The notes beneath the pieces were generated by a model. That model worked only from the letters and a program-made list of their open reading frames with translations, ran no database searches and was not told where the DNA came from. From Prevotella melaninogenica (lineage in GTDB: Bacteria; Bacteroidota; Bacteroidia; Bacteroidales; Bacteroidaceae): 64,000 nucleotides of DNA. Of the stretch, positions 33,999 to 44,066 are shown piece by piece. Where the stretch lies: NCBI RefSeq assembly GCF_018128065.1, contig NZ_CP072359.1, positions 1,054,001-1,118,000 of the forward strand. Direction: 5' to 3'. Made by a program: the position numbers and the translations under genes. How positions within the stretch are numbered: the first letter of the stretch is position 1; every line of letters begins with the position of its first letter.

Positions 33999-36900
33999 GT
34001 TGTACGTGCTAATGCAAAGATACACATTTTGAAGCAATTCACAACGTATATGAGTACCTTAAAGTTCACTTTGGTGTTGTACGTGCTAATGCAAAGATAC
34101 ACATTTTGAAGCAATTCACAACTCTCCAAAGTGTTGTAAGTGAACTCTTTTCGTTGTACGTGCTAATGCAAAGATACACATTTTGAAGCAATTCACAACT
34201 CATCTACTACTATATACCAATCATTAGGAGTTGTACGTGCTAATGCAAAGATACACATTTTGAAGCAATTCACAACATCGTGTATACTGGTCAGACTTCT
34301 GCTCATGTTGTACGTGCTAATGCAAAGATACACATTTTGAAGCAATTCACAACAGATGTCCGTGATGCTCTTATCAATGCTCCGTTGTACGTGCTAATGC
34401 AAAGATACACATTTTGAAGCAATTCACAACAATGTTGTTAATCGTGGTAATGTTATCATGGTTGTACGTGCTAATGCAAAGATACACATTTTGAAGCAAT
34501 TCACAACAGGCGTTAGCCTTACTCCGACATTGATACAGTTGTACGTGCTAATGCAAAGATACACATTTTGAAGCAATTCACAACAACTTAAACCTCTTGC
34601 TATCTCATTCGACAGTTGTACGTGCTAATGCAAAGATACACATTTTGAAGCAATTCACAACCACGTGCCTTTAACGTTCCCGACCCTAACTGTTGTACGT
34701 GCTAATGCAAAGATACACATTTTGAAGCAATTCACAACTCCGTATGCTAATACTACTATTGGTGTCTCTGTTGTACGTGCTAATGCAAAGATACACATTT
34801 TGAAGCAATTCACAACAAAGGGTATTTAATACCAAACCATTTGGAAGTTGTACGTGCTAATGCAAAGATACACATTTTGAAGCAATTCACAACGAGTTTC
34901 CTATCGTTGTGGCTGACCCAGATGTTGTACGTGCTAATGCAAAGATACACATTTTGAAGCAATTCACAACAAAGAACTGCTTATTCTTATGAAATTGAAA
35001 GTTGTACGTGCTAATGCAAAGATACACATTTTGAAGCAATTCACAACGCAAAGTGCAGGACTGTCTACTTCGATGCTGTTGTACGTGCTAATGCAAAGAT
35101 ACACATTTTGAAGCAATTCACAACGTCTACGATGTGAGTAACGCCACCGTTAAGGTTGTACGTGCTAATGCAAAGATACACATTTTGAAGCAATTCACAA
35201 CGCATTGTTAGTGCAAAAATCTGTCAACTGGGTTGTACGTGCTAATGCAAAGATACACATTTTGAAGCAATTCACAACAATGCAAGTCGAGGAGTACACA
35301 GAAGATTAGTTGTACGTGCTAATGCAAAGATACACATTTTGAAGCAATTCACAACATTTACCCAACTCATTGTCACCCGTAATAAGTTGTACGTGCTAAT
35401 GCAAAGATACACATTTTGAAGCAATTCACAACCAACTCAAAAGCACCGCTTTCGTTATTCTGTTGTACGTGCTAATGCAAAGATACACATTTTGAAGCAA
35501 TTCACAACACCGCAAAAAAGGGAGCGTGTGTTCTTTAGTTGTACGTGCTAATGCAAAGATACACATTTTGAAGCAATTCACAACTCTTCAAAGCGTTGTT
35601 AGTGAACTGTTTTGTTGTACGTGCTAATGCAAAGATACACATTTTGAAGCAATTCACAACTTCATCTCCTGCTGGTCTTTCTGATGATGAGTTGTACGTG
35701 CTAATGCAAAGATACACATTTTGAAGCAATTCACAACTGAGGTCTGCTTCGCTTATCCTTGCAAAAGTTGTACGTGCTAATGCAAAGATACACATTTTGA
35801 AGCAATTCACAACATTGCTGGTGCTATTAAGACTACTGAAGAGGTTGTACGTGCTAATGCAAAGATACACATTTTGAAGCAATTCACAACATGCAAGCAT
35901 CTAATGTTCTTGCGCAATTTGTTGTACGTGCTAATGCAAAGATACACATTTTGAAGCAATTCACAACTGCCCCCATAACGACAGTACCTTAATGTATGTT
36001 GTACGTGCTAATGCAAAGATACACATTTTGAAGCAATTCACAACCAATTCAATAAGATGAGTGCTGAAACTAATGTTGTACGTGCTAATGCAAAGATACA
36101 CATTTTGAAGCAATTCACAACGGTTATCGTGTTGCAGGTCGCTTGGGTTGGGTTGTACGTGCTAATGCAAAGATACACATTTTGAAGCAATTCACAACCA
36201 AGTTCATTTCTATATCAATCCTGGACTTGTTGTACGTGCTAATGCAAAGATACACATTTTGAAGCAATTCACAACCTATATAAGGTTATCTGATTTGTCT
36301 GTTTTGTTGTACGTGCTAATGCAAAGATACACATTTTGAAGCAATTCACAACCAATTTAATAAAATGAGTGCTGAAACTAAGTTGTACGTGCTAATGCAA
36401 AGATACACATTTTGAAGCAATTCACAACAATAGCGTCATTCATGGATAGCTTGCATCTGTTGTACGTGCTAATGCAAAGATACACATTTTGAAGCAATTC
36501 ACAACGTTCCCACTTACTCTAAGCTAAAGTACAAGGTTGTACGTGCTAATGCAAAGATACACATTTTGAAGCAATTCACAACCCATACGAAAAGGCGAAA
36601 CTTCGTCACGCCGTTGTACGTGCTAATGCAAAGATACACATTTTGAAGCAATTCACAACAGTTGAAACCTCTTTCTATATCATTCGACGTTGTACGTGCT
36701 AATGCAAAGATACACATTTTGAAGCAATTCACAACGTAATCGTGTCGGTTCTATACTTCCTATTAGTTGTACGTGCTAATGCAAAGATACACATTTTGAA
36801 GCAATTCACAACGGGCGACAATGATGATAACTTCACTATTCAGTTGTACGTGCTAATGCAAAGATACACATTTTGAAGCAATTCACAACAGCCTGCAAAC

Positions 36901-38386
36901 GCTTCATTTCTTCATAGATGTTGTACGTGCTAATGCAAAGATACACATTTTGAAGCAATTCACAACCCCATTTTTGAAGCGTCGAGGAGGAAATGTGTTG
37001 TACGTGCTAATGCAAAGATACACATTTTGAAGCAATTCACAACCCAAAGGGTGGGAGTACTTCAAAACTGAAGTTGTACGTGCTAATGCAAAGATACACA
37101 TTTTGAAGCAATTCACAACTATGTCAGACTTGGAAGTCGAGGAACTCAAGTTGTACGTGCTAATGCAAAGATACACATTTTGAAGCAATTCACAACGGGA
37201 AACCCCCGCCCCCAAAATTAAAGATAGTTGTACGTGCTAATGCAAAGATACACATTTTGAAGCAATTCACAACGCAAGAGATTACGGGTGAAATCTTGCA
37301 AAAGTTGTACGTGCTAATGCAAAGATACACATTTTGAAGCAATTCACAACAGCCGAAGCAGAGAAACGAGCCGAAGCAGAGTTGTACGTGCTAATGCAAA
37401 GATACACATTTTGAAGCAATTCACAACTTTGCCCCGCCTAATAAAGCAAACGTATGAGTTGTACGTGCTAATGCAAAGATACACATTTTGAAGCAATTCA
37501 CAACGGCAGCAGCAGAGCAATTTTTTAAGGACAAGTTGTACGTGCTAATGCAAAGATACACATTTTGAAGCAATTCACAACTATACACTATGCAGACGAG
37601 TTGAAAAAAGAGTTGTACGTGCTAATGCAAAGATACACATTTTGAAGCAATTCACAACTTGTACTATGAGTTTACGAATATAGCCTTGTTGTACGTGCTA
37701 ATGCAAAGATACACATTTTGAAGCAATTCACAACTTATCCAGATGGGAAGTAAGAAGATACGTGGTTGTACGTGCTAATGCAAAGATACACATTTTGAAG
37801 CAATTCACAACAATGTACTCGGTGGTATTTCTTATATTGCGTTGTACGTGCTAATGCAAAGATACACATTTTGAAGCAATTCACAACTCGTGGTGGTATT
37901 GGTAGCGGATACAGCGGTTGTACGTGCTAATGCAAAGATACACATTTTGAAGCAATTCACAACTCTTCAGCTGTATCTACTGCTGCTAATTATGTTGTAC
38001 ATGCTAATGCAAAGATACACATTTTGAAGCAATTCACAACAAACGGTCAGAGATGATAGTCGCAATGTATGTTGTACGTGCTAATGCAAAGATACACATT
38101 TTGAAGCAATTCACAACAAATTAAAGGTATTATTGCTGGTGCTATTAGTTGTACGTGCTAATGCAAAGATACACATTTTGAAGCAATTCACAACAGCAGG
38201 GATGTCACACTTGAAAACAAAAGAGTTGTACATGCTAATGCAAAGATACACATTTTGAAGCAATTCACAACTCTTCAGCTGTATCTACTGCTGCTAATTA
38301 TGTTGTACATGCTAATGCAAAGATACACATTTTGAAGCAATTCACAACGTGCTTGCGGTTAGAATCATATAGCAAATGGTTGTACG
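33999..38386 (-). CRISPR. Type II-C CRISPR array, 57 full repeats plus a truncated one
   Basis: I counted 57 complete 47-bp repeats from 33999 to 38348, a last spacer at 38349-38378 and an 8-bp repeat stub (38379-38386). Spacers are 30 bp except ten of 29 and one of 31. On the plus strand the repeat begins GTTGTACGTGCTAATGC and ends CAATTCACAAC. Three repeats near the right end (37994, 38225, 38302) read ACATG instead of ACGTG, marking the older end; the left end next to the cas genes should be where new spacers enter. The tracrRNA anti-repeat implies that crRNA is read from the minus strand. Each repeat carries TATCTTTG with GTTG 19 bases earlier on that strand, so every repeat may be a promoter. 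Confidence 0.97.
34015..34045 (-). promoter_or_regulatory. Repeat-embedded promoter (first of 57 equivalent copies)
   Basis: In minus-strand orientation repeat positions 1-4 are GTTG and 24-31 are TATCTTTG, spaced by 19 bases. The predicted start is about 11 bases before the next spacer. The same bases recur in each of the 57 repeats; only the first is listed. Confidence 0.6.
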
Positions 38387-38390
38387 ACTT

Positions 38391-39809
38391 TTATGCCTTC
38401 TTACCAGACACGAGGGTGAAGATAATGAGGATGCCAACGATGAAAATGAAGAGGAAGGAGCCTAATGCACCTGCATAGATTCTACCCGTGTGTACCTCTA
38501 AAGCAAGACTCCAAAGCGACATGGGCTTATCTTTCAATTCTTCTGGTTGTGTGGCGAAGGACGAACCTTGAAAATAGGTTGCTATACACTCCTTGTTTGT
38601 GAAGTCAGAACTGTAGCCAGAGATTGTCTGTTCATCTGGAGCTGTGCCTGGTATGTTAGGAGTAGACCCCATTGAATCGTTGTAGTAAAGCACTACGTTG
38701 TTCTTTCGGTCCCAATAGAATAGTCCATCGAAAGAGCCTACTATCCATGATTTGTTACTTGCATAGTGCCAGACATTTTGCCCCATAACACTAACGGGAG
38801 GTGCTGTCGTTACTGGTGTTGGCTTTGCCGAGAGAGTCTTAAGCGAGTAGAAACCTTCTGATGTTGAGATAAGCCAGTCGTGGGCTTGCTCATCATACCG
38901 AATCATTCTTAGTTTATCATTCCAAGGATTATCATTATCTAAGGTCGTACCAGGTAATGGTTTTGTACTGTTCGTGGCAAGGAGAATCATGAGTGGGGGA
39001 CGTAAGGCCCATCCCGTTATTGCGATAAACAGTGTCAATGCAAATGTGTAATACCCAATCTTCGTATGCCAAACGATCATTGATACTGTTTTGCGACGAA
39101 CCCAATACCATATACCTGTCAAACAAAGGATAATTAAGACGATTCCAATTCCGTCTACAATAAGTTTCCCTACAATTCCAAACAGCGCGCCACTATGCAA
39201 TAACCATATTTGTCGGAACAGTGACACCTTCCCTTCATTACCCTCACCAGCTTGTAATGTGAGACAAGTAAACTTCTTATAAGGGGCTGTAGCATAGTAG
39301 AGGTGGGAGCGAGAAAGGACAATCAGCGTATCACCATGGGTAGTGATGTCTGTTAGTAGTTCGTCATCCTCTTGCTTGGGTAAGTCTACTTTTTGCCATA
39401 ATGTATTCTTTCCCAGTTTATATAATTCCATGACGCTAACCGCAAAGAGAACATTTTGTGGTGTCTTAGCCATTCCTCGCATCTGTCGATAGTCAGCACC
39501 AGTAGGTAGACCTTGGTTGTATTCTGTGAAGTGAGAAGCAGTTGTATCAGTTTGAATGATACCTGCTGCACCATATATGAACACTTTATCTACGTTTTTA
39601 TTATCTTTGTAGCGTAGTGTTCCACGTAGTAGTCCATTGTTCCATTGGTTGAATTCGTATTGTCCAGGCAATACGCCACGGCTTATATTAATGTTGGCAA
39701 AGAGTTGTCGATGATTGAGAACAATACCAGAAAGACAGAACATCACTAAGAAGAATGTTATGATGATTCCAATCCATTTATGATATTTACGCCATGTTTT
39801 ACGCTTCAT
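38391..39809 (-). CDS. PepSY-domain inner-membrane protein
   Basis: 472 residues with membrane helices at the N terminus (WIGIIITFFLVMFCLSGIVL, preceded by RKTWRKYHKW and followed by NHRQL), in the middle (IVDGIGIVLIILCLTGIWYW, IGYYTFALTLFIAITGWAL) and at the end (FLFIFIVGILIIFTLVSG). This is the PepSY-associated membrane helix pattern seen in iron-uptake-linked proteins of Bacteroidetes, some of which act as ferric reductases. No heme-binding set is proven here. The stop codon lies four bases from the CRISPR stub, so the array ends directly against this gene. A -7 box is at 39861-39868. Confidence 0.82.
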   Translation of the reverse strand: MKRKTWRKYHKWIGIIITFFLVMFCLSGIVLNHRQLFANINISRGVLPGQYEFNQWNNGLLRGTLRYKDNKNVDKVFIYGAAGIIQTDTTASHFTEYNQGLPTGADYRQMRGMAKTPQNVLFAVSVMELYKLGKNTLWQKVDLPKQEDDELLTDITTHGDTLIVLSRSHLYYATAPYKKFTCLTLQAGEGNEGKVSLFRQIWLLHSGALFGIVGKLIVDGIGIVLIILCLTGIWYWVRRKTVSMIVWHTKIGYYTFALTLFIAITGWALRPPLMILLATNSTKPLPGTTLDNDNPWNDKLRMIRYDEQAHDWLISTSEGFYSLKTLSAKPTPVTTAPPVSVMGQNVWHYASNKSWIVGSFDGLFYWDRKNNVVLYYNDSMGSTPNIPGTAPDEQTISGYSSDFTNKECIATYFQGSSFATQPEELKDKPMSLWSLALEVHTGRIYAGALGSFLFIFIVGILIIFTLVSGKKA

Positions 39810-39860
39810 ATTTTTGTTGTTTGTGTTATGTTGTTTTTACTCAGTTTTAAAAAGAGAGTA

Positions 39861-39868
39861 CAAACTTA
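39861..39868 (-). promoter_or_regulatory. Putative -7 box (TAAGTTTG) for the PepSY gene
   Basis: TAAGTTTG on the minus strand, about 52 bases before the ATG. Confidence 0.45.
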
Positions 39869-40066
39869 CACAAAAAAGTTGTATTTCGGGACTTTTTGAA
39901 TCACATTTTTAAGTTTATAAGTAGATGACTGACGCAAGTTGTATTTTTTGTCACAAGTAACTTATTTAATTCTCCACTTGTTCGTGAGAAACGTGAAACT
40001 AATCTCTCACAGATAGTACAAAGGAGTAGATTTATGTGAGACTAAGTTTAAACCACAAAAACCTAA
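39869..40066. other. Intergenic region left of the IS1634-like element
   Basis: AT-rich sequence without a gene. The transposon begins at 40067, preceded by its CTAA target copy (40063-40066). Confidence 0.5.
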
Positions 40067-42170
40067 CCCAAGTTTAACTGGCAAAAATATTTTTCATAAA
40101 TATTCGGGATGTTTTGTGTAGTATCAATTTTATAAATGATTGATAATCAAGCATAGGGTATTGTAACGAGGAGTAAAATCCGAATTGTAGGACACCGTCA
40201 TATCAAAATTATTTTGTTACTTTGCACTCATGCACGCAAATGTACAGACACGATTCAACCCTGCAACAGGCGACATGGCTCCTTATTATCGCATCAAGGA
40301 GTCATATCGTGACGTGCAGGGTCATGTACATTCGCTAATTTTGTTGAACATCGGTTTTGAACCTTCACTTACTGCCGTACAGGTTCGAAAAATTGCATAC
40401 GCACTTACCGAACGCTTCAAAAACAGAAGTACACCCTCGCTTTTCAAGGAACATCTTGACGGACTTACTCCTATTGAACAGGCAAAGGCTGACGAATGGT
40501 GGAGCCGTATGGAGAAAGAAGGTGGAATCGATAGGTTTAACAAGGAAGAGCAGAAGTCGCTGAGAAAATATGAGAACTACGTTGACCTTGAGACGGCAAA
40601 ATATACTGACGCAAGGAATGTCGGTGCTGAGTGGCTCTGCAAGCAGACGATAGACAAGCTGCAATTAGAGGGTTTCCTGCGCAGAAATGGCTGGACGGAG
40701 AATACGATACACACGGCTTTGTCAGCATTGATAGTTCGCACAGTATATGCAGTTTCTGAACGTTCGTCTTATTATTATTTGCGCGATAACTCAGCTGCTG
40801 GTGAACTTTATAGTGGAGTTCCTGGCTGGACACCAGGAATCAATTCTCTGTATAAAGTCACTGACAAATTATATGAACTAAAGGAACAGTTAGAGCGTCA
40901 TCTGTGCAACGTTACTGACGACCTCTTTAAGATAGACAACAAGTTGATGCTCTTCGACTTAACCAACTTCTATTTCGAGGGCAGCAAGCGTAACAGCAAC
41001 AAGGCCAAGTTCGGCCGGTCAAAAGAAAAACGCTCTGACTGTAAGCTACTTGTACTTGCACTATGTATCAATAAAGAAGGTTTTATACGTTATTCTTCTA
41101 TCTTGGAGGGTAATACAGCAGACCCCAAGTCTCTGCCCGATATGATTGACACGCTGGCAAAGAGGAAGCCATCACGGACAAAGGATACGCTCGTTGTCAT
41201 GGATGCAGGTGTTGCCACGGAAGAGAACTTGGAGCTGATTAAAAGAAAAGGTTACAATTATCTCTGCGTATCTCGTACGAAAATGAAGGACTATACGCTC
41301 AGTGATGATAATAGGAGTGTTACGGTAATGGATGCCCGTCGGCAGAAGATAACGCTGAAAGAGGTTAAGACAGAGGATGACAAGGATTATTATCTCGAAA
41401 TAACATCTCCTTCGAAAGCTATGACAGAGTCGTCCATGAACAGGGTCTGGAGAGAGCGTTTTGAGATGGAACTGCAGAGAATAAACGATGGAATCTCCAA
41501 GAAAGGTGGAACGAAAACCTATGAAAAGGTTGTTGAACGTACAGAACGTGCCATACAGAAGTACCCATCTATAGCGAAGTTCTATCAGATAAGCTACATA
41601 AAAGATGAGAAGAAACCCAAGCAGATGCTGCGCATAGACTGGGAGATAAAAGACCTCTCCGCAATGGAATCTGGTCACGGAGTATACTTCCTCCGCAGCA
41701 ATGTCAGGACACTTGATGAGCGCATGACATGGGAATACTACAATCTCATTCGTGAGATAGAATGCATGAACAGGCAACTAAAGAATGACCTCAACCTCCG
41801 TCCTATCTATCATCAGAAAGATGAGAGAAGCGACGCACACCTCTTCTTCGGTTTATTAGCCTATTGGGTGGTAAACACCATCCGTTGTCAATTAAAACGA
41901 GAAGGAGAAACCTGTTACTGGACCGAGATTGTACGACGTATGAGCACCCAAAAGCTCGTCACAACAAAAGGGAAGAATCCATTAGGTGAAACTATCGAGA
42001 TGCGCCAATGTAGTAGTCCTTCGAAGCAAGCAAAACAGATATACGATAAGTTGAACTTAAAACACTCACCATACAAAAAGAATAAAATTTGTAGGACACA
42101 GAGCCCATAAGAAAAACGAGGAAAGTACGGTCACTGCAAGAAATAGGCGAATGTGGGGGTTAAACTTGGG
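40067..42170 (+). mobile_element. IS1634-like insertion sequence, complete
   Basis: Perfect 12-bp terminal inverted repeats (CCCAAGTTTAAC at 40067-40078, complement at 42159-42170) flank one transposase gene. The tetranucleotide CTAA lies immediately outside both ends (40063-40066 and 42171-42174), consistent with a target duplication. Intact ends suggest fairly recent insertion. Confidence 0.85.
40230..42110 (+). CDS. IS1634/IS4-type DDE transposase
   Basis: 626 residues. The catalytic core shows LFDLTNFYFEGSKR (first Asp), TLVVMDAGVATEENLELIKR (second Asp) and a C-terminal REIECMNRQLKNDLNLRPIY with YHQKDERSDAHLFFGLLAYW, which holds the Glu and the YREK-like region of IS4-group enzymes. The long insertion and overall size fit the IS1634/IS1549 group. 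It moves the 2.1-kb element by cut and paste. Uninterrupted and probably functional. Confidence 0.88.
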   Translation: MHANVQTRFNPATGDMAPYYRIKESYRDVQGHVHSLILLNIGFEPSLTAVQVRKIAYALTERFKNRSTPSLFKEHLDGLTPIEQAKADEWWSRMEKEGGIDRFNKEEQKSLRKYENYVDLETAKYTDARNVGAEWLCKQTIDKLQLEGFLRRNGWTENTIHTALSALIVRTVYAVSERSSYYYLRDNSAAGELYSGVPGWTPGINSLYKVTDKLYELKEQLERHLCNVTDDLFKIDNKLMLFDLTNFYFEGSKRNSNKAKFGRSKEKRSDCKLLVLALCINKEGFIRYSSILEGNTADPKSLPDMIDTLAKRKPSRTKDTLVVMDAGVATEENLELIKRKGYNYLCVSRTKMKDYTLSDDNRSVTVMDARRQKITLKEVKTEDDKDYYLEITSPSKAMTESSMNRVWRERFEMELQRINDGISKKGGTKTYEKVVERTERAIQKYPSIAKFYQISYIKDEKKPKQMLRIDWEIKDLSAMESGHGVYFLRSNVRTLDERMTWEYYNLIREIECMNRQLKNDLNLRPIYHQKDERSDAHLFFGLLAYWVVNTIRCQLKREGETCYWTEIVRRMSTQKLVTTKGKNPLGETIEMRQCSSPSKQAKQIYDKLNLKHSPYKKNKICRTQSP

Positions 42171-42201
42171 CTAAGGGGCGAAAAGTATATAGGACTTATC
42201 A

Positions 42202-42240
42202 ATAAAAAGAAGAGGAACACATTTAAATATGCTCCTCTTT
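42202..42240 (-). terminator. Terminator of the small lipoprotein gene
   Basis: The stem AAGAGGAaCAcATTT / AAATaTGcTCCTCTT is followed on the minus strand by CTTTTTATT. The IS1634-like element stops about 30 bases beyond it. Confidence 0.7.
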
Positions 42241-42257
42241 AATCTTTATCTTTTACA

Positions 42258-42878
42258 TTAATTCTTTACTGGCTTATAGAAAATATACTTCTCTAAAACA
42301 ACGCCTTTGAGAGGGAAAGTGTTGAAGTCTGTTTCTTTGAACTCCAAAGTGTAGCCATCGTTTCTCATTACTTCAATTTTACGAGTCACATTTCCAAAGT
42401 TTAAGGTTAGCATACCTTCTAATGTATAGGTATATTCACCTTTAGCTTCTAATATCCAATTACCTTCAGCATCCTTTTTTAATAACTGTATATGAGAACG
42501 ATCCAAGATGTAAAAGTGGTGTTCCTTATCCCCTAAATCAGTTGCATTATAGTTTAGGTTTTGCAGTAAATTAAAGTCTTTGCCTGTATTAGGATCAATA
42601 GGAATCCATCTTCCATCCTTTGCATTTACACGGAAGTTTACCGTATATGTTTTTTTTGTATCAGGATTTCTAACAATAGCATAACTACCATTAGTAGTTG
42701 CAGCCCATTCTCCTACTGGCATATGAAGTTCTGATAATTTCTCATCTACATGGAAACCACCATTGTTCTTGCCGTTGTCGTTATTGTCATCATTTTTACT
42801 ACAACCTGTAAAGGCTACTACTCCGAATAACATTAAACCAGCCCATAAGGCAGATTCTAAGTTAAACAATCTTTTCAT
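42258..42878 (-). CDS. Small secreted lipoprotein, paralogue of the next gene
   Basis: 206 residues. The lipoprotein signal is LMLFGVVAFTGCSKNDD, followed by an Asn/Asp/Gly-rich linker. The core, GSYAIVRNPDTKKTYTVNF, and RWIPIDPNTGKDFNL aligns with the same motif in the neighbouring gene (GSYAIVRNPRTHKEYKVGF). The beta-rich pattern suggests a lipocalin-like surface domain, but I recognise no named family. It has a long predicted leader (about 290 bases from the -7 box at 43175-43182) that contains a tandem repeat. Confidence 0.75.
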   Translation of the reverse strand: MKRLFNLESALWAGLMLFGVVAFTGCSKNDDNNDNGKNNGGFHVDEKLSELHMPVGEWAATTNGSYAIVRNPDTKKTYTVNFRVNAKDGRWIPIDPNTGKDFNLLQNLNYNATDLGDKEHHFYILDRSHIQLLKKDAEGNWILEAKGEYTYTLEGMLTLNFGNVTRKIEVMRNDGYTLEFKETDFNTFPLKGVVLEKYIFYKPVKN

Positions 42879-43174
42879 AATTTGTTTTTTTTATTAGTAA
42901 AACATAAGGGTTTTGAATTTCAAATTACGTTTTTATTACATTCTTTCGTCATCTTTTTTTACGTCACAAGACCAGTCTTTCAAATGGTTATATCTTATTC
43001 TATGATTTCTTTTCGTGAAAATAAATATTTTTTTTTCATGAAAATAATTGTTTTTTTCATGAGAAGAAATATTTTTTTTCATGAAGATAATTCTCCAAAG
43101 ATTCTTTGTCGGTATGAAAGTGACGATTTAGTGCTTATTTCTCATTCGCTGAACCCATCTTAATTTATATGTAA
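42879..43174. repeat. Long leader region with T-tract/CATGAA tandem repeat
   Basis: At about 43008-43095 there are four imperfect units of 20-23 bases made of a T tract followed by CATGAAAATAA-like sequence (first copy CGTGAA). They lie between the -7 box at 43175-43182 and the start of the lipoprotein gene, so they would be in its leader. No gene is seen. Confidence 0.6.
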
Positions 43175-43182
43175 CAAAGATA
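43175..43182 (-). promoter_or_regulatory. Putative -7 box (TATCTTTG) for the small lipoprotein
   Basis: TATCTTTG on the minus strand. It implies an unusually long leader of about 290 bases. Confidence 0.4.
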
Positions 43183-43334
43183 GGAAAAAACGATGAAATA
43201 GGGTGATCCTGCAATTTAATTTTAAGTGATTTTGTCTATAATTTCTAAAAATGAAATCCCAATTAACAGAGCTTTACGTAGGGTTAGGCTATTGTTAATT
43301 GGGGTAAATATTATAAGTTTGAAATTGTTATGTC

Positions 43335-43952
43335 TTACTTCCTTGTTACACGAACATATCTCATCACTTTCTTAACAACTACTCTTCGCAAGTCGCTGTC
43401 ATTGAATTTAGTTTGAGTAAGCTCGAACTCATTGTTATTTATGAATCTAATCTGAAGATACTTGTGCATCTTACTATCTATCTTCATGAAGAAACCATTA
43501 TGACGGAAACCATAGACACCTTCATCATCATCACGCTTCCATCTGCCGTTGTCTTCTTTTTCTATTACACTCATCGTGCCATCATGATAGAAGTCGAAAC
43601 GATGCAGCTCATCATCAAGATTATCATCATCATGACCTACAAGTGTTCGTAGATTTACTCTTTCGCCTGTTTTAAAATCAACTGGGAGAAACTTGTAATC
43701 GTCATATCTGTCGATGATGAAGCCCACCTTGTATTCTTTGTGTGTTCTTGGATTACGAACAATGGCATAACTTCCCTTGTTGGTCAGTTCCCAAGTCCCA
43801 ACAATCTTTGTATTGTTGGTTGGTGTAGCTGCTATTACATTATTATTGTTGTTTACTTCATTGTTTGCAGCAATTGAACTGGAAAATGTAAACAGTCCAT
43901 TTAGCATTAAGCTTGCGCATAAACTGCGCTTTAAAAAAGATATTTTTCTCAT
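43335..43952 (-). CDS. Small secreted protein, paralogue of the lipoprotein gene
   Basis: About 205 residues from ATG at 43952 (MRKISFLKRSLCASLMLNGL), with a signal peptide ending near SSIAANN and an Asn-rich linker. The core is TNKGSYAIVRNPRTHKEYKV, then FLPVDFKTGERVNLRTL, and a tail rich in charged residues. It shares order and spacing of motifs with the preceding gene but lacks the lipobox Cys, so it may be soluble. A start at 43988 is possible in frame, but the -7 box (43986-43993) covers it. Function unknown. Confidence 0.72.
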   Translation of the reverse strand: MRKISFLKRSLCASLMLNGLFTFSSSIAANNEVNNNNNVIAATPTNNTKIVGTWELTNKGSYAIVRNPRTHKEYKVGFIIDRYDDYKFLPVDFKTGERVNLRTLVGHDDDNLDDELHRFDFYHDGTMSVIEKEDNGRWKRDDDEGVYGFRHNGFFMKIDSKMHKYLQIRFINNNEFELTQTKFNDSDLRRVVVKKVMRYVRVTRK

Positions 43953-43985
43953 TCTTAAAATACTTATTTTTGAATTAATATGTTG

Positions 43986-43993
43986 CAAATATA
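43986..43993 (-). promoter_or_regulatory. Putative -7 box (TATATTTG) deciding the start at 43952
   Basis: TATATTTG on the minus strand, predicting transcription from about 43979. Confidence 0.5.
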
Positions 43994-44066
43994 CGTAAAC
44001 TTCTTGCGATTGTAGGAATATAGTAGTTTCTTTTTAAGTGATTTTTTAGATATTGGAAATAAAAAA

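Noticed and set aside
35535..37215. Open frames on the minus strand inside the array (for example 35535-35900 and 36904-37215) encoding repeated CELLQNVYLCISTYN-type sequence
   Set aside because: They are translations of the CRISPR repeat unit, open because the repeat lacks stops in those frames; no start signals and the variable parts are spacers.
41172..41777. 201-codon minus-strand frame inside the IS1634-like transposase
   Set aside because: It is the antisense shadow of the transposase gene, with no independent features.
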